From positions 1 through 64,000 of the forward strand of contig JAICWS010000005.1 of assembly GCA_025934695.1 (NCBI GenBank): a stretch of 64,000 nt of DNA, given 5' to 3'. Below are positions 8,883-21,663 of the stretch, piece by piece. The position numbers and the translations under genes were made by a program. How positions within the stretch are numbered: position 1 is the stretch's first letter; each line of letters begins with the position of its first letter. The notes under the pieces were generated by a model. The model ran no database searches. It had not been told where the DNA came from and saw nothing but the letters and a program-made list of their open reading frames with translations. The DNA is from Alphaproteobacteria bacterium. Its GTDB lineage: Bacteria; Pseudomonadota; Alphaproteobacteria; Micavibrionales; UBA2020.

Positions 8883-10334
8883 CTATTTAAACAGCGACTG
8901 CGCGGCATCGGCGGCGCTTGTCAGCAGCGGGCCCGGGAAGACGATAAACAGCACGATCAGCGCCGATGAGATGCCGAGCAGCAGGTTCAGCCTGCCGTCG
9001 CTGGCCTTGTCGATGACGTCGTCGCCCGCGGTTTCGAAATACATGACCTTGATGATGCGCAAATAATAGTAAGCGCCGATGACCGAGGCCAGCACGCCGA
9101 GCACGGCCAGCGTGTAAAGGCCCGATCCGATGGCCGCCTGGAAGATGAACAACTTGCCGAAGAAGCCGGCCAGCGGCGGAATGCCTGCCATCGAGAACAT
9201 CATGATCGTCATGGCCAGTGCGAGAAGCGGCTGGCGGTCGCCCAAGCCCGAGAGGTCAGAAATCTGCTCGACCATGCGGTCTTTCTGTTTCATCATCAGC
9301 ACGACGGCGAAGGCGCCGATCGTCATGACCATGTAGATCGCGGCATAGATCATGATCGCCTGTACGCCCGCCGGGCTGGCGGCGGCGAGCCCCACGAGCG
9401 CATAGCCCATATTGCCGATGGAGCTGTACGCCAGCAGGCGCTTGATGTTGTTTTGGCCGATGGCCGCGACGCTGCCCAGGACCATCGAGGCGACCGAGAT
9501 CACCACGACGACCTGGCGCCACTGGTCGGCCAGGTGGCCGAAGGGACCCATGAACGTGCGGGTCAAGAGCGCGAGCGCCGCCAGCTTGGGGGCGATCGCG
9601 AAGAAGGCCGTCACGGAAGTGGGCGCTCCTTCGTAAACGTCGGGCGTCCACATATGGAATGGCACGGCGGAAATCTTGAACGCGAGGCCTGAAAGCAGCA
9701 GCACCATGCCGACGATGATGCCGAGGCCCGCGGGATGGCCAGCGAGCGCCGTGCTGATGGCGTCAAAGCCGGTCGCGCCCGTATAGCCGTAAATCAGCGA
9801 CGCGCCGTACAGCAGCATGCCAGATGAGAGCGCGCCGAGGACGAAATATTTAAGCCCCGCCTCCGTCGAACGGACGGTATCGCGCTGCATCGCGGCCAGC
9901 ACGTAGAGCGGCAGGCTCTGCATCTCGAGGCCCATGTAGAGGGCGATCAGATCGTTGGCCGAGATCATCAGCATCATGCCCAGCGTCGCGAAGAGGATAA
10001 GGATGGGATATTCGAAGCGCATGATGCGCTGGCGCTCGACATATTTGGCCGCCAGCATGATCGAGACGAAGGAACCGGTCACAACCAGGGCTTTCATGAA
10101 CGCGCCGAAGGCGTCGGCGATGAACATGCCGTTGAAGGTCGTGGCGGTCTCGGTGCAGAATTTGCACAGCGTCATGAAGACGGCGGCCAGCGCGAGCATG
10201 CTCAGGTTCGAGACGCTGTTATAGTCTTCCTCTTTCCGGCTGATGCCGAACAGCAGGATCAGCATGGCGGCGATCGCTAGCGAAATTTCGGGGAATGCCG
10301 GCATCAGCTCGGGCGTTATGAACGACTTGATCAC
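8883..10334 (-). CDS. nuoN: NADH-quinone oxidoreductase subunit N
   Basis: 483 residues, about 14 membrane helices. It is an antiporter-like proton channel subunit of complex I. The family segment around SLPLYVLAAMQRD and the KISAVPFHMWTPDVYEGAPT region carry the Lys/His residues of the proton path; the broken helix with KLAALALLTR follows. Last nuo gene; its ATG overlaps the nuoM stop by 4 bp. Confidence 0.96.
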   Translation of the reverse strand: MIKSFITPELMPAFPEISLAIAAMLILLFGISRKEEDYNSVSNLSMLALAAVFMTLCKFCTETATTFNGMFIADAFGAFMKALVVTGSFVSIMLAAKYVERQRIMRFEYPILILFATLGMMLMISANDLIALYMGLEMQSLPLYVLAAMQRDTVRSTEAGLKYFVLGALSSGMLLYGASLIYGYTGATGFDAISTALAGHPAGLGIIVGMVLLLSGLAFKISAVPFHMWTPDVYEGAPTSVTAFFAIAPKLAALALLTRTFMGPFGHLADQWRQVVVVISVASMVLGSVAAIGQNNIKRLLAYSSIGNMGYALVGLAAASPAGVQAIMIYAAIYMVMTIGAFAVVLMMKQKDRMVEQISDLSGLGDRQPLLALAMTIMMFSMAGIPPLAGFFGKLFIFQAAIGSGLYTLAVLGVLASVIGAYYYLRIIKVMYFETAGDDVIDKASDGRLNLLLGISSALIVLFIVFPGPLLTSAADAAQSLFK

Positions 10335-11941
10335 TTTTTCTTCCCTTCATTGGGCGCCTTGGCAGGCGCTTTGACCGGCGGCGCCTTCGCCGGACCTTTG
10401 ACGGGCGCGGGCGCGGCCTCGGCAGCGGCCGACGGCGCGGTAAAATGCGCATGGTAACTGTTCACGAGGCGCGTCAGCGACGGCTCCATCGGAGCGGTGA
10501 AGCTGGTGGGATAAATTCCCATCCAGAGCACGAGCGCAATCATCGGCACGAACATGGCGATTTCGCGCACATTAAGATCCTTCATCGCCCGGACGTCGGA
10601 TTTGTTCAGTTCCCCGAACACCACGCGCTTGTAGAGGTACAGCATATAAGCGGCGCCCAGGATGACGCCCGTCGCGGCCAGCGCCGTCACGGTGGTATTA
10701 ACCTGGTAGGAACCGGCCAGTACCAGAAATTCCCCGACGAAGCCGCTCGTCCCCGGCAGGCCGACGGAGGCGAGCGTGAAGACCATGAAGGCGGTCGCGT
10801 ATCTGGGCATGTTGTTGACAAGGCCGCCGTAGCGCCGGATCTCGCGCGTATGGAGGCGATCGTAAATGACGCCGACACAAAGGAACAGCGCGGCCGAGAC
10901 GACGCCGTGCGACAGCATCTGGAACATCGAGCCGTCGATGCCCTGCTGCGTGAAGGTGAAGATGCCGAGGGTCACGAAACCCATATGGGCGACCGACGAA
11001 TAGGCGATCAGTTTCTTCATATCCTCCTGCGCGAGCGCGACCAGCGAGGTGTAAATGACCGCAATGACGCTGAGTGCGAACATGAGCGGCGTGAAATAGG
11101 CGCAGGCATCGGGCAACAGGGGGATGGAAAGCCGCAGGAAACCGTAACCACCCATCTTCAGCAGCACGCCGGCCAGGATGACGGAACCCGCCGTCGGCGC
11201 CTCGACGTGCGCGTCGGGCAACCAGGTGTGCACAGGCCACATCGGCACCTTGACCGCGAAGGAGGCGAAGAAGGCCAGCCACAGCCATTTCTGCATGGCC
11301 GAGGAGATGACGATCTTGCCCGAGGCGATGTTGTCGGTCAGCTGCTGGATGTCGGTGGTGCCGAACTGGTAATAAATCGTCAGCATGGCCAGCAGCAGCA
11401 GGACCGAGCCCAGCAGCGTATAAAGGAAGAACTTGAACGCCGAATAGACCCGGCGGGGCCCGCCCCAGACGCCGATGATGACGAACATCGGGATCAGCAC
11501 GCCCTCGAAGAAGACATAGAACAGGATCAGGTCGAGCGAGGAGAACATGCCGACCATCATCGTCTCGAGCAGCAGGAAGGAGATCATATACTCCTTCACG
11601 CGGTGCGTGATCGACTCCCAGCTTGCCATGATGCAGATCGGCGTCAGGAAGGTGGAGAGCAGGATAAAGAAGACGGAAAGCCCGTCGACGCCCATATGAT
11701 AGAAGATCTTGAAGCCCGGCAGCCAAGGCTCCCGCTCGACGAACTGGAGGTCCGCCGACGAAGTGTCGAAGGCAGCATACATATATAATGACAGCGCGAA
11801 GGTGAAGAGCGAGGTCAGGAGCGCAGTCTTGCGCGCGTTACTTGCGGCTGCGGCCTCATCTCCCCGGATGAAGAGGATGAACAGCACCCCCAGGAGCGGC
11901 AGGAAGGTGATCAGCGACAGGATTGGGAAAGAGACAGTCAT
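10331..11941 (-). CDS. nuoM: NADH-quinone oxidoreductase subunit M
   Basis: 536 residues, a 14-helix antiporter-like proton channel of complex I. Conserved features include the glutamate of the FLLLETMMVGMF helix and the VPMWPVHTWLPDAHVEAPT segment. The C-terminus has an unusual ~35-residue hydrophilic tail rich in Ala, Pro and Lys (APAPVKGPAKAPPVKAPAK) after the last membrane helix. It starts 3 bp downstream of nuoL and overlaps nuoN by 4 bp. Confidence 0.96.
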   Translation of the reverse strand: MTVSFPILSLITFLPLLGVLFILFIRGDEAAAASNARKTALLTSLFTFALSLYMYAAFDTSSADLQFVEREPWLPGFKIFYHMGVDGLSVFFILLSTFLTPICIMASWESITHRVKEYMISFLLLETMMVGMFSSLDLILFYVFFEGVLIPMFVIIGVWGGPRRVYSAFKFFLYTLLGSVLLLLAMLTIYYQFGTTDIQQLTDNIASGKIVISSAMQKWLWLAFFASFAVKVPMWPVHTWLPDAHVEAPTAGSVILAGVLLKMGGYGFLRLSIPLLPDACAYFTPLMFALSVIAVIYTSLVALAQEDMKKLIAYSSVAHMGFVTLGIFTFTQQGIDGSMFQMLSHGVVSAALFLCVGVIYDRLHTREIRRYGGLVNNMPRYATAFMVFTLASVGLPGTSGFVGEFLVLAGSYQVNTTVTALAATGVILGAAYMLYLYKRVVFGELNKSDVRAMKDLNVREIAMFVPMIALVLWMGIYPTSFTAPMEPSLTRLVNSYHAHFTAPSAAAEAAPAPVKGPAKAPPVKAPAKAPNEGKKK

Positions 11942-11944
11942 TGG

Positions 11945-13879
11945 TTAGAAAACCCCGCGGAAGAAGTAAAGGTATCCCGCCACGATCGCGACCACGCCGA
12001 TGAGCATGGCGAAGGCATAGTGGTAGATATAGCCTGACTGGACCTGGTGCGCCTTGACCGCGGAAGCCGAAACGACTTCTGCGATGCCGTCGGGGCCAAG
12101 ACCGTCGATCACCTCGCCGTCGCCGGTCTTCCACAGTGCGCGGCCGAGGAAGAAGGTCGGGATGACGCCGATGATGTTATACAGCTCGTCGAAATACCAT
12201 TTGTGGTACAGGAAGTCGTGAATGCGGCCGAAAGTGCCCGCCATGACCGCCGGCAGATGCCGGGCGCGGATATAGAACAGGTAGGCGAGCGCGATGCCGA
12301 AAGCGCCCACGATGGTCGGCAGGAACTTGTAAATGCCGGTCACGCCTTCTTCGGTGCGCGACAGCACGTCGTTGTCGTGCAGGACGAAGATCGCGTTGCC
12401 CCAGAACTCGCCCCTCGCCTCGCCCACGAAGAACTTGCTGAAGAACAGGCCCGCGCCGATCGCGCCAAGGGCAAGCACCGCCAACGGCACGGTCATAATG
12501 GGAGGTGATTCATGGACGTGCGCCATGACCTTTTCATCCGCGCGCGGCGCGCCGTGGAAGGTCAGGAAGATCAGCCGCCAGGAATAGAAGGCCGTCATGA
12601 AGGCCGCCACGATGCCGAGCCAGTAAGCCATCATACTGAAAGGCGTATGGGCGACGAAGGCGGATTCAAGGATGGTATCCTTCGAGAAGAAGCCGGCGAA
12701 GGGCGGAACGCCCGCGAGCGCGAGGCTGCCGATCCACATCACCGCGTAGGTGAAGGGAATAAGCCGCCAGATGCCGCCCATGCGGTTCATGTCCTGCTCG
12801 TCCGACATGGCGTGAATGACGGAGCCGGCGCCGAGGAACAGAAGCGCCTTGAAGAAGGCGTGGGTGAAGAGGTGGAATACGGCCGCCCCATAGGCCGAAA
12901 CGCCGAGCGCGAAGAACATGTAACCCAGCTGGCTCATCGTCGAATAGGCGATGACGCGCTTGATATCGAACTGCGTCATGCCGATGGTGGCCGCGACGAA
13001 GGCGGTCAGCGCGCCGATGAAGGTGATGAACTCCCGCGCATGGGGCGCATATTCGTAAATCGGCGACATGCGGGCGACGAGGAACACGCCGGCCGTCACC
13101 ATCGTGGCGGCATGGATGAGCGCTGAAACAGGCGTCGGGCCTTCCATGGCATCCGGGAGCCAGGTATGGAGGCCGAGCTGGGCCGACTTGCCCATCGCGC
13201 CGATGAACAGCAGGAAGCCGATCAGCTCGAGCGCCGGGAATTGGTGGTCGAGGAAGGTCACCATCAGGTCCTTCTTGCTCGCCGCGGCGGCGAAAACCGT
13301 GTCATAGTCGAGCGTGCCGAAGACCATGAAGATGGCGAAGATGCCGAGCGCCAGGCCCCAGTCGCCGATGCGGTTCATGACGAAGGCCTTCACGGCCGCG
13401 GCATTCGCGCTTTCCTTGTGGTTCCAGAAACCGATCAGCAGGTAGGACGCGAGGCCCACCCCTTCCCAGCCGAAGAACAGCTGGATGAAATTGCCTGCCG
13501 TCACCAGCATCAGCATCGCGAAGGTGAAGAGGCTCAAATACGACATGAAGCGGGCTTTATGCTCGTCATGGTGCATGTAGCCGACGGAATAGATATGCAC
13601 CATGCAGGACACGACGTTGATGACGACCGCCATAACGGCCGTCAGCTGGTCGAACTTGACCGACCAGGACACATGCAGGCTGCCCGACGAAATCCAGTCG
13701 AAGAGCGTGATGGTGTGGGGGGCCGTGCCCAGGAAGCAGATATCGCGGAACAGCAACAGCGACACGAAAGCCGCGACGACCATCAGCGCGCAGGTCAGGA
13801 ACTGGGCCGGCTTTTCCTCGAGGAAGAGCCCGGCCGCGATGGCGCCGATAAGCGGGGCGATGACTGCGATGACTTCCAT
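11945..13879 (-). CDS. nuoL: NADH-quinone oxidoreductase subunit L
   Basis: 644 residues, the distal proton channel subunit with the long lateral helix near the C-terminus. Visible motifs: FFGWEGVGLASYLLIGFW with the conserved Glu, and KSAQLGLHTWLPDAMEGPTPVSALIHAATMV, the strongest NuoL hallmark. The C-terminal third (from ~500) contains the lateral helix and final membrane segment. It lies between nuoK (7 bp) and nuoM (3 bp). Confidence 0.97.
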   Translation of the reverse strand: MEVIAVIAPLIGAIAAGLFLEEKPAQFLTCALMVVAAFVSLLLFRDICFLGTAPHTITLFDWISSGSLHVSWSVKFDQLTAVMAVVINVVSCMVHIYSVGYMHHDEHKARFMSYLSLFTFAMLMLVTAGNFIQLFFGWEGVGLASYLLIGFWNHKESANAAAVKAFVMNRIGDWGLALGIFAIFMVFGTLDYDTVFAAAASKKDLMVTFLDHQFPALELIGFLLFIGAMGKSAQLGLHTWLPDAMEGPTPVSALIHAATMVTAGVFLVARMSPIYEYAPHAREFITFIGALTAFVAATIGMTQFDIKRVIAYSTMSQLGYMFFALGVSAYGAAVFHLFTHAFFKALLFLGAGSVIHAMSDEQDMNRMGGIWRLIPFTYAVMWIGSLALAGVPPFAGFFSKDTILESAFVAHTPFSMMAYWLGIVAAFMTAFYSWRLIFLTFHGAPRADEKVMAHVHESPPIMTVPLAVLALGAIGAGLFFSKFFVGEARGEFWGNAIFVLHDNDVLSRTEEGVTGIYKFLPTIVGAFGIALAYLFYIRARHLPAVMAGTFGRIHDFLYHKWYFDELYNIIGVIPTFFLGRALWKTGDGEVIDGLGPDGIAEVVSASAVKAHQVQSGYIYHYAFAMLIGVVAIVAGYLYFFRGVF

Positions 13880-13886
13880 AGTATCT

Positions 13887-14216
13887 TTACCCTTTGAGCG
13901 CGCTGATGTCCTCGACCGCGATGGAATCCCGGTTGCGGAAGAAGACGACGAGAATGGCGAGGCCGATGGCGGCTTCGGCGGCCGCGACGGTGAGGATGAA
14001 CATCGAGAAGACCTGGCCGGTCAGGTCATGCAGATGGGCGGAGAAAGTGACCAGGTTCAGGTTGACCGACAGTAGGATCAGCTCGATAGACATCAGGATG
14101 ATGATGACGTTGCGGCGGTTCAGGAAGATGCCGAACACGCCCAGCGTGAAGAGCATGCCGGAGACCAGCAGGAAGTGCTGCATGCCGATTTGCATATGTT
14201 GCGCCTGTTCGAGCAT
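13887..14216 (-). CDS. nuoK: NADH-quinone oxidoreductase subunit K
   Basis: 109 residues with three membrane helices; members usually have about 101. The two membrane glutamates of the E-channel are visible in [13 protein letters not shown] and [13 protein letters not shown]. The start at 14216 overlaps the nuoJ stop as TAATG, which favours it over the internal Met at 14195 that would give a shorter, more typical N-terminus. Confidence 0.95.
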   Translation of the reverse strand: MLEQAQHMQIGMQHFLLVSGMLFTLGVFGIFLNRRNVIIILMSIELILLSVNLNLVTFSAHLHDLTGQVFSMFILTVAAAEAAIGLAILVVFFRNRDSIAVEDISALKG

Positions 14217-14827
14217 TAGTGGACCCCCGATCCCGACGTGATTTTTTCGACTTTGAGAACATCCTTGGGATTGCGGGCGACTTGGATCGCGACCTTCTGC
14301 GTGCGGTTATCCGGACGGCGGCGGTGCGTCAACGTGATCGCGCCGATCATGGCGACCAGGAGGATCAGTCCCGAAATCTGGAACAGGTAGACGTAATGGG
14401 TGTAAAGTACCATGCCGAGCGCCTGCGTGTTATTGACCTGCGCCATATCCGGCGTCGGCATCATCACATGCGGGGTCACCTGGCTCATGCCCCACCGCAA
14501 ATACATCCAGACGAATTCCGCCAGCAGGACGCCGCCCACGATGAAGCCGACGAAGGCGTTCTTGACCAGCCCCGCCTTGAGCTTGACGAAGTCGATGTCG
14601 AGCATCATGACCACGAAGAGGAACAGCACGGCCACCGCGCCGACATAGACGATGACCATGATCATCGCGAGGAATTCCGCCCCGAGCATGACGAACAATC
14701 CCGCCGCGTTGAAGAACGCCAGGATCAGAGCCAGGACCGAATGCACCGGATTGCGGGACGATATCACCCAAGCCGCGCTGCCGATCAGCACCGCCGAAAA
14801 CACGTAGAAGAAAATGGCCTCGATCAT
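14216..14827 (-). CDS. nuoJ: NADH-quinone oxidoreductase subunit J
   Basis: 203 residues with five predicted membrane helices, a subunit of the membrane arm near the quinone end. Family features include [20 protein letters not shown] and the [20 protein letters not shown] helix that contains the pi-bulge region involved in coupling. The C-terminal ~35 residues are basic and cytoplasmic (THRRRPDNR). It overlaps nuoK by one base and follows nuoI after 9 bp. Confidence 0.95.
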   Translation of the reverse strand: MIEAIFFYVFSAVLIGSAAWVISSRNPVHSVLALILAFFNAAGLFVMLGAEFLAMIMVIVYVGAVAVLFLFVVMMLDIDFVKLKAGLVKNAFVGFIVGGVLLAEFVWMYLRWGMSQVTPHVMMPTPDMAQVNNTQALGMVLYTHYVYLFQISGLILLVAMIGAITLTHRRRPDNRTQKVAIQVARNPKDVLKVEKITSGSGVH

Positions 14828-14836
14828 GACTAGTCC

Positions 14837-15325
14837 TTATCTGTAGGGCGCGTCCGCCTCGATGTTGGCGGCGAGCTGGGCTTCCCAGCGGTCGCCGTTG
14901 GCGAGCAGCTTGTCCTTGTTGTAATAGAGCTCGGCGCGGGTTTCCGTCGCGAACTCGAAATTCGGGCCCTCGACGATAGCGTCGACCGGGCAGGCTTCCT
15001 GGCACAGGCCGCAATAGATGCACTTCGTCATATCAATATCGTACCTGGTCGTCCGGCGGCTGCCGTCGTCGCGCGGCTCGGCCTCGATGGTGATGGCGAG
15101 CGCGGGGCAGATGGCCTCGCACAGCTTGCAGGCGATGCAGCGCTCTTCCCCGTTGGGATAGCGGCGCAACGCATGCTCGCCGCGGAAGCGCGGGCTCAAG
15201 GGGCCCTTCTCGAACGGATAGTTCAGAGTCACCTTCGGCCGGAAGATATAGCTGAAGGTCAGCGCGAAACCTTTCACGATCTCGACGAGGAGGAAACTTT
15301 TGGCTGTCCTGTCAAAAAACGACAT
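14837..15325 (-). CDS. nuoI: NADH-quinone oxidoreductase subunit I
   Basis: 162 residues carrying the two [4Fe-4S] clusters N6a and N6b that pass electrons toward NuoB. Two ferredoxin motifs are visible: [12 protein letters not shown] and [12 protein letters not shown]. The amphipathic N-terminus ([19 protein letters not shown]) associates with the membrane arm. Length is normal for the alphaproteobacterial form. It starts directly at the end of nuoH. Confidence 0.97.
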   Translation of the reverse strand: MSFFDRTAKSFLLVEIVKGFALTFSYIFRPKVTLNYPFEKGPLSPRFRGEHALRRYPNGEERCIACKLCEAICPALAITIEAEPRDDGSRRTTRYDIDMTKCIYCGLCQEACPVDAIVEGPNFEFATETRAELYYNKDKLLANGDRWEAQLAANIEADAPYR

Positions 15326-16387
15326 TTATCCTCCTTGCATGCCCGGCAGGGCATGGTTGTAAAGCAGCACGGCCGCCATGAAGACGAGCCAGACCAGCGT
15401 GAACGGCAGGAACACTTTCCAGCCCAGGCGCATCAGCTGGTCGTAGCGGAAGCGCGGCAGCGTCGCGCGCGTCCAGATGAAGACGAAGAGCACGAAGCAG
15501 ACCTTGAGCGCGAACCAGATGAAGCCCGGCACCACGGCCAGTGCCGAAATGCCAAACGGCGGCAGCCAGGCGCCCAGGAAAAGGACCGACGTCATGCCGC
15601 TCATGAGGATCATGTTCGAATATTCGCCGAGGAAGAACAGCGCGAAGGTCATCGAGGAATATTCGACGTTATAGCCGCCGACAAGCTCGGACTCGCCTTC
15701 GGGCAGGTCGAAGGGCGCGCGGTTGGTTTCGGCCAGCGCCGAGATCACGAAGACGATGAACATCGGGAACAGCATCAGGCTCACCCAGAAGGGATGCTGC
15801 GCGTCGACGATGGCGGTCAGGTTCAGCGAGCCGGTCGTCAGCAGCACGGAGACGAGGACGAAGCCCATCGAGACTTCGTATGACACCATCTGCGCCGCGG
15901 ACCGCAGGCCGCCCAGGAACGCATAGCGCGAGTTCGAGGCCCAGCCGGCCATCAGGATGCCATAGACGCCCAGCGACGAGATCGCGAAAAGGTAGAGGAC
16001 GCCGACGTTGATATTGGAAACGACCCAGCCCGCGTTGACGGGGATAACCGCCCATGCGACGAGGCTGAGCAGGAAGGTCAGCATCGGCGCGAACAGGAAC
16101 ACGCCGCGGTTCGCGCCGCTCGGAATGATGGTTTCCTTGGCCAGCAGTTTGAGCCCGTCGGCCAGCGGCTGCAGCAGGCCGAAGGGGCCGACCACGTTGG
16201 GCCCTTGCCGCATCTGCATCGCGGCCAGCACCTTGCGCTCGGCATAGGTCAGGTAAGCGACCGCGATAATCAGCGGAACGACGAATTCCAGCACATGCAG
16301 GCCGGCAAAGGCCGTCGGCTGCACGTAAGCGACAGAAAAATCCGAATTCCACAAGCCTTGAATTTGTTCGGTGACGGAATTAGCCAT
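15326..16387 (-). CDS. nuoH: NADH-quinone oxidoreductase subunit H
   Basis: 353 residues from the ATG at 16387, eight membrane helices. It forms much of the quinone-binding chamber. Conserved segments: [23 protein letters not shown] in the first cytoplasmic loop and [26 protein letters not shown] in a later loop with its acidic residues. A longer in-frame start at 16468 lies inside nuoG and has no family similarity, so it is not used. The start overlaps the nuoG stop by 8 bp. Confidence 0.96.
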   Translation of the reverse strand: MANSVTEQIQGLWNSDFSVAYVQPTAFAGLHVLEFVVPLIIAVAYLTYAERKVLAAMQMRQGPNVVGPFGLLQPLADGLKLLAKETIIPSGANRGVFLFAPMLTFLLSLVAWAVIPVNAGWVVSNINVGVLYLFAISSLGVYGILMAGWASNSRYAFLGGLRSAAQMVSYEVSMGFVLVSVLLTTGSLNLTAIVDAQHPFWVSLMLFPMFIVFVISALAETNRAPFDLPEGESELVGGYNVEYSSMTFALFFLGEYSNMILMSGMTSVLFLGAWLPPFGISALAVVPGFIWFALKVCFVLFVFIWTRATLPRFRYDQLMRLGWKVFLPFTLVWLVFMAAVLLYNHALPGMQGG

Positions 16388-18416
16388 GGGTGCCCGTCTT
16401 CTCCTTCTTGCCTTGTTCGAAAGCATCGGTGCATTCCGCCATGACTTTCGACGCGCGCGAGATAGCATCGGTCATGTAGAAATTCGCGATATATTCGCCG
16501 AAGGGCGATTTGTCGCAGTCGCCGTCCTTGCCGAACGGCTTCCAGGTGGCGGGTTTGATGGCGTCGATGGCGCCGAAGATCGGGTTCGCCTCGACCAGCC
16601 GTGCGCGGACCTGCGCGATATCGTCATAGGGCAATGCCTTGCCGGCGATTTCGGACAAGGCGCGGATGATCTTCCAGTCCTCGCGCGCCTCGCCGGGGGC
16701 GAAGACGGCCTGCTTGGCCAGCTGCGGGCGGCCTTCGTTGTTGACGTAGATCGCGTTCTTCTCGGTATAGGCGGCGCCGGGCAGGATCACGTCGGCGCGC
16801 GCGGCGGCGCGGTCGCCATGGTGGCCCTGGTAGATCACGAAAGTGTCCTTGCCGATGCGGTTGACCGGAATCTCATCCGCGCCCAGCAGGTAGAGCACAT
16901 CGCCTTTCAGCATCTTGTCGAGGTCGCCGCCCGTAAAGCCGAGCTCGAGCGCGCCGACGCGGCTCGCCTGCGTGTGCAGCAGGTTGAAGCCATTCCAGCC
17001 GTCGCGCAGCATGTTGTATTTTTCGGCGACTTTGCGCGCGAGCGCGTGGATTTCGAGGCCGTCGTCGCGGCAAACCGCGCCGGGCCCGAGGATGAGCATC
17101 GGGGCCTGCGCCTTCAGCAGCACATCCGCGAAAGCGCCCTTCCCTTTCGCGAGTTCTTCCAGCGTCTCGGGCCCCGCGCCCAGATATTTATAGGGATAGT
17201 TGAGGTCGATCTGCTGGCCTATGACGCCGATCTTGATGTGTTTGGCGAGCCAGGTCTTGCGGATGCGCGCGTTGATCAGCGCGGCTTCGGTGCGCGGGTT
17301 GGTGCCGATCAGCAGGATGGCGTCCGCCTTCTCGATGCCGGCGATGGTCGTGTTGAAGCGCCAGCCGCAGGGCTCGGATGCGTCGAACTGCGCGCCGTCC
17401 TGGCGGCATTCGATATTGGTCGAGCCGAGCGTGCGCATGAAATCCTTCAGCGCGATGATGGACTCGCAATCCGCGAGGTCGCCCACGACCGCGCCGATGC
17501 GCTCGCCCTTGACGCCCTTCAGGCGCTTGGCGATTTCCTCGAAGGCCTGCGGCCAGTTGGCGGGCTGGAGCTTGCCGTTCTGGCGGATATAAGGCCTGTC
17601 GAGACGCTGGTTCTTCAACCCGTCGATGCAGAAGCGCGCCTTGTCGGAAATCCATTCTTCGTTCACGTCTTCATGCAGGCGCGGCAGGACGCGCAGCACT
17701 TCGCCGCCGCGCGTATCGATGCGGATGTTGGAGCCCACCGCGTCGGAAACGTCGACGCTCTGCGTCTTGCGCAACTCCCAAGGGCGCGCCGTGAATTCAT
17801 AGGGTTTGGAGGTCAGCGCGCCGACCGGGCAGATGTCGATGATATTGCCCGACATCTCGGAGGTGACGAGCTGCTGGATATAGGTGCCGATTTCCAGGTA
17901 TTCGCCGCGGTTGAGCACGCCGAGTTCCTCGACGCCCGCGATTTCCTCCCCGAAGCGGACGCAGCGCGTGCAGTGGATGCAGCGGGTCATGACGGTCTTG
18001 ACGAGCGGACCCAGGTCTTTGTCCTTCACCGCGCGCTTTTCCTCGCGGTAACGCGAGCGGTCGAAACCGTAGGCAACCGTCTGGTCCTGCAAGTCGCACT
18101 CCCCGCCCTCGTCGCAGATCGGGCAGTCGAGGGGGTGGTTGATGAGCAGCATCTCGATCACGCCCTTGCGCGCCTTTTGCGCCATGGGCGAGTTCGTGTA
18201 GACCTTCATGTCGTCCGCGCAGGGCATCGCGCAGGACGCGACCGGCTTGGGCGATTTCTCGACCTCGACCAGGCACATGCGGCAGTTGGCCGGCACGGAC
18301 AGCTTGTCGTGATAGCAGAAACGTGGGATTTCGATGCCGAGCTGTTCCACCGCCTGGATGATCGACGTTCCGGGCTCGACCGTGACTTCCAATCCATCAA
18401 TGGTGAGTTTTGGCAT
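16380..18416 (-). CDS. nuoG: NADH-quinone oxidoreductase subunit G
   Basis: 678 residues from the ATG at 18416 ([18 protein letters not shown]). The N-terminus has the [2Fe-2S] ferredoxin domain with CRMCLVEVE, then the His/Cys cluster region with [14 protein letters not shown] and the ferredoxin pair around [14 protein letters not shown]. The remainder is the molybdopterin-oxidoreductase-like domain, which binds no molybdenum in complex I. In-frame sequence upstream of this Met is nuoF in another frame and is excluded. The gene lies 11 bp after nuoF. Confidence 0.96.
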   Translation of the reverse strand: MPKLTIDGLEVTVEPGTSIIQAVEQLGIEIPRFCYHDKLSVPANCRMCLVEVEKSPKPVASCAMPCADDMKVYTNSPMAQKARKGVIEMLLINHPLDCPICDEGGECDLQDQTVAYGFDRSRYREEKRAVKDKDLGPLVKTVMTRCIHCTRCVRFGEEIAGVEELGVLNRGEYLEIGTYIQQLVTSEMSGNIIDICPVGALTSKPYEFTARPWELRKTQSVDVSDAVGSNIRIDTRGGEVLRVLPRLHEDVNEEWISDKARFCIDGLKNQRLDRPYIRQNGKLQPANWPQAFEEIAKRLKGVKGERIGAVVGDLADCESIIALKDFMRTLGSTNIECRQDGAQFDASEPCGWRFNTTIAGIEKADAILLIGTNPRTEAALINARIRKTWLAKHIKIGVIGQQIDLNYPYKYLGAGPETLEELAKGKGAFADVLLKAQAPMLILGPGAVCRDDGLEIHALARKVAEKYNMLRDGWNGFNLLHTQASRVGALELGFTGGDLDKMLKGDVLYLLGADEIPVNRIGKDTFVIYQGHHGDRAAARADVILPGAAYTEKNAIYVNNEGRPQLAKQAVFAPGEAREDWKIIRALSEIAGKALPYDDIAQVRARLVEANPIFGAIDAIKPATWKPFGKDGDCDKSPFGEYIANFYMTDAISRASKVMAECTDAFEQGKKEKTGTHG

Positions 18417-18427
18417 GTCCCGCTCCC

Positions 18428-19710
<1,283 letters not shown>

Positions 19711-19711
<1 letters not shown>

Positions 19712-20448
19712 TATTTTTTCTTCCCCTTCGGCTTCGTATCGGTGGGCGTCGAGTCTTTGGGTTCTGTCGGCACGGCGGCGGCCTTGGCCGCTTTCTTCGC
19801 CGGCGCCGGTTCGCCCATGATCTGGTTGCCCGTATCGTGTGCCTGCTTGGCCAGACTGGTCGCGCCCAATGGGCCGAGCGATGTCTGGCGGCCCGTCTGC
19901 GAGCCGATCTTCGGCTGCTTGCCAGCCTTCAGCGCCTCGATAACGGGGATGACGTTGTCGGGCGTCAGGTCTTCGTAGAATTCGTCGCCGTTGCGCTGCA
20001 CGACCGGCGCGTTCACGCAGGCGCCGAGGCATTCGACCTCGGTCATCGTGAACTGGCCATCTTTCGTCGTCTCGCCCATGTGGATGCCGAGATGTTTTTC
20101 ACATGCCTTTACCACATCCGCCGAGCCCATCAGCCAGCAGGGCGTGGTGGTGCAGAACTGCAGGTGATGCTTGCCGCGCGGCTCGAGGTTGTACATCGTG
20201 TAGAAAGTCGCGACCTCGAACACCTTGATGCGCGTCATGTCAAGCAGGCGCGCGATTTCTTCCATCGCCGCTTCCGGGATCCAGTTGTCGTTCTGGCGCT
20301 GCGCGATGTCGAGCAGCGGCATGACCGCGCTCGCCTGGCGGCCCTTCGGATACTTGGCGATATGCGCCTCGACCAGCTTCATGTTCTCCTTGGAGAACTT
20401 GAATTCCCTGGGCTGGACGAAATCGGTTCTTTTTAAAGCGCCGGACAT
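19711..20448 (-). CDS. nuoE: NADH-quinone oxidoreductase subunit E
   Basis: 245 residues. A thioredoxin-like subunit holding [2Fe-2S] cluster N1a; the ligands are in CTTTPCWL and [10 protein letters not shown]. The conserved domain ends near residue 175. It is followed by about 70 residues of Ala/Lys/Pro/Thr-rich low-complexity tail ending KPKGKKK, longer than in E. coli but of a kind seen in other alphaproteobacteria. It overlaps nuoF by one base and follows nuoD after 9 bp. Confidence 0.96.
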
Positions 20449-20457
20449 GGTTTCCTC

Positions 20458-21660
20458 TTAACGGTCAATCTCGCCGAACACGATATCGAGCGAGCCGATG
20501 ATCGCGACTGCGTCGGCCAGCATGTGGCCTTTGGACATGAAGTCCAGCCCCTGCAGGTGCGCGAATCCCGGCGCCCGGATGTGGCAGCGGTACGGCTTGT
20601 TCGTGCCGTCGGAGACGAGATAGACGGCGAACTCGCCCTTGGGGGCCTCGACCGCAGTGTAAGTCTCGCCCGCGGGCACGTGATAGCCTTCGGTGTAAAG
20701 CTTGAAGTGGTGGATGAGCGCTTCCATCGAGTTCTTCATCTCGGCGCGCTTGGGCGGCGTGACCTTGTTGTCGTCGACCATCACTGGCCCTTTGGGCATC
20801 TTTTCCAGGCACTGGCGCATGATGCGCGCGCTCTGGCGCATTTCCTCGACGCGGACGAGATAGCGGGCATAGCAGTCGCCCGTCGTCCCCGTGGGGATGT
20901 CGAAATCCATCTCGGCATAGACGTCGTAGGGCTGCGACTTGCGCAGATCCCACGGCACGCCCGAGGCGCGCAGCATGGGGCCCGAGAAGCCCCAGTCCAG
21001 CGCTTCCTTTTTCGAGACGATACCGATATCGACGGTGCGCTGCTTGAAGATGCGGTTTTCGGTGAGCAGGCTTTCCATGTCGTCGACGAATTTGAGCACC
21101 TTGGCCGCCCATTCGTACATGTCGTCGGCCAAGCCCGCCGGCAGGTCCTGGTGGACACCGCCGGGGCGGAAATAGTTGGCGTGCAGGCGCGCGCCGCAGA
21201 CGCGTTCATAGAATTCCATCCCGATCTCGCGCTCTTCGAAGCCCCAGAGCGCGGGCGTCAAAGCGCCCACGTCCAGCGCGTAAGTCGTGACGTTCAGGAT
21301 ATGGTTGATGATGCGGGTCAGTTCCGAGAACAGCACGCGGATATACTGCGCGCGCAGGGGCGCCTTGATCTTGAGCAGCTTTTCGACGCCCAGCGCGAAA
21401 GCATGCTCCTGGTTCATGGGTGCTACGTAATCGAGCCGGTCGAAATAGGGTATCGCCTGGAGATAGGTTTTATATTCGATAAGCTTTTCGGTGCCGCGGT
21501 GCAGCAGGCCGATATGCGGGTCCGCGCGCTCGACCACTTCGCCGTCCATCTCGAGCACGAGGCGCAGCACGCCATGCGCGGCCGGGTGCTGGGGGCCGAA
21601 GTTCATTGTGAAGGGCTTGATCTTCGTCTGGCTGGCGACGTCTTTGTCTTCGGTGCTCAT
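20458..21660 (-). CDS. nuoD: NADH-quinone oxidoreductase subunit D
   Basis: 400 residues, the quinone-site subunit related to the large subunit of NiFe hydrogenases. Visible family segments: [21 protein letters not shown] with the quinone-site His near the N-terminus, [16 protein letters not shown], and the C-terminal [20 protein letters not shown] ending in FGEIDR. It is separate from nuoC, not fused as in enterobacteria. Confidence 0.97.
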   Translation of the reverse strand: MSTEDKDVASQTKIKPFTMNFGPQHPAAHGVLRLVLEMDGEVVERADPHIGLLHRGTEKLIEYKTYLQAIPYFDRLDYVAPMNQEHAFALGVEKLLKIKAPLRAQYIRVLFSELTRIINHILNVTTYALDVGALTPALWGFEEREIGMEFYERVCGARLHANYFRPGGVHQDLPAGLADDMYEWAAKVLKFVDDMESLLTENRIFKQRTVDIGIVSKKEALDWGFSGPMLRASGVPWDLRKSQPYDVYAEMDFDIPTGTTGDCYARYLVRVEEMRQSARIMRQCLEKMPKGPVMVDDNKVTPPKRAEMKNSMEALIHHFKLYTEGYHVPAGETYTAVEAPKGEFAVYLVSDGTNKPYRCHIRAPGFAHLQGLDFMSKGHMLADAVAIIGSLDIVFGEIDR

Positions 21661-21663
21661 GGC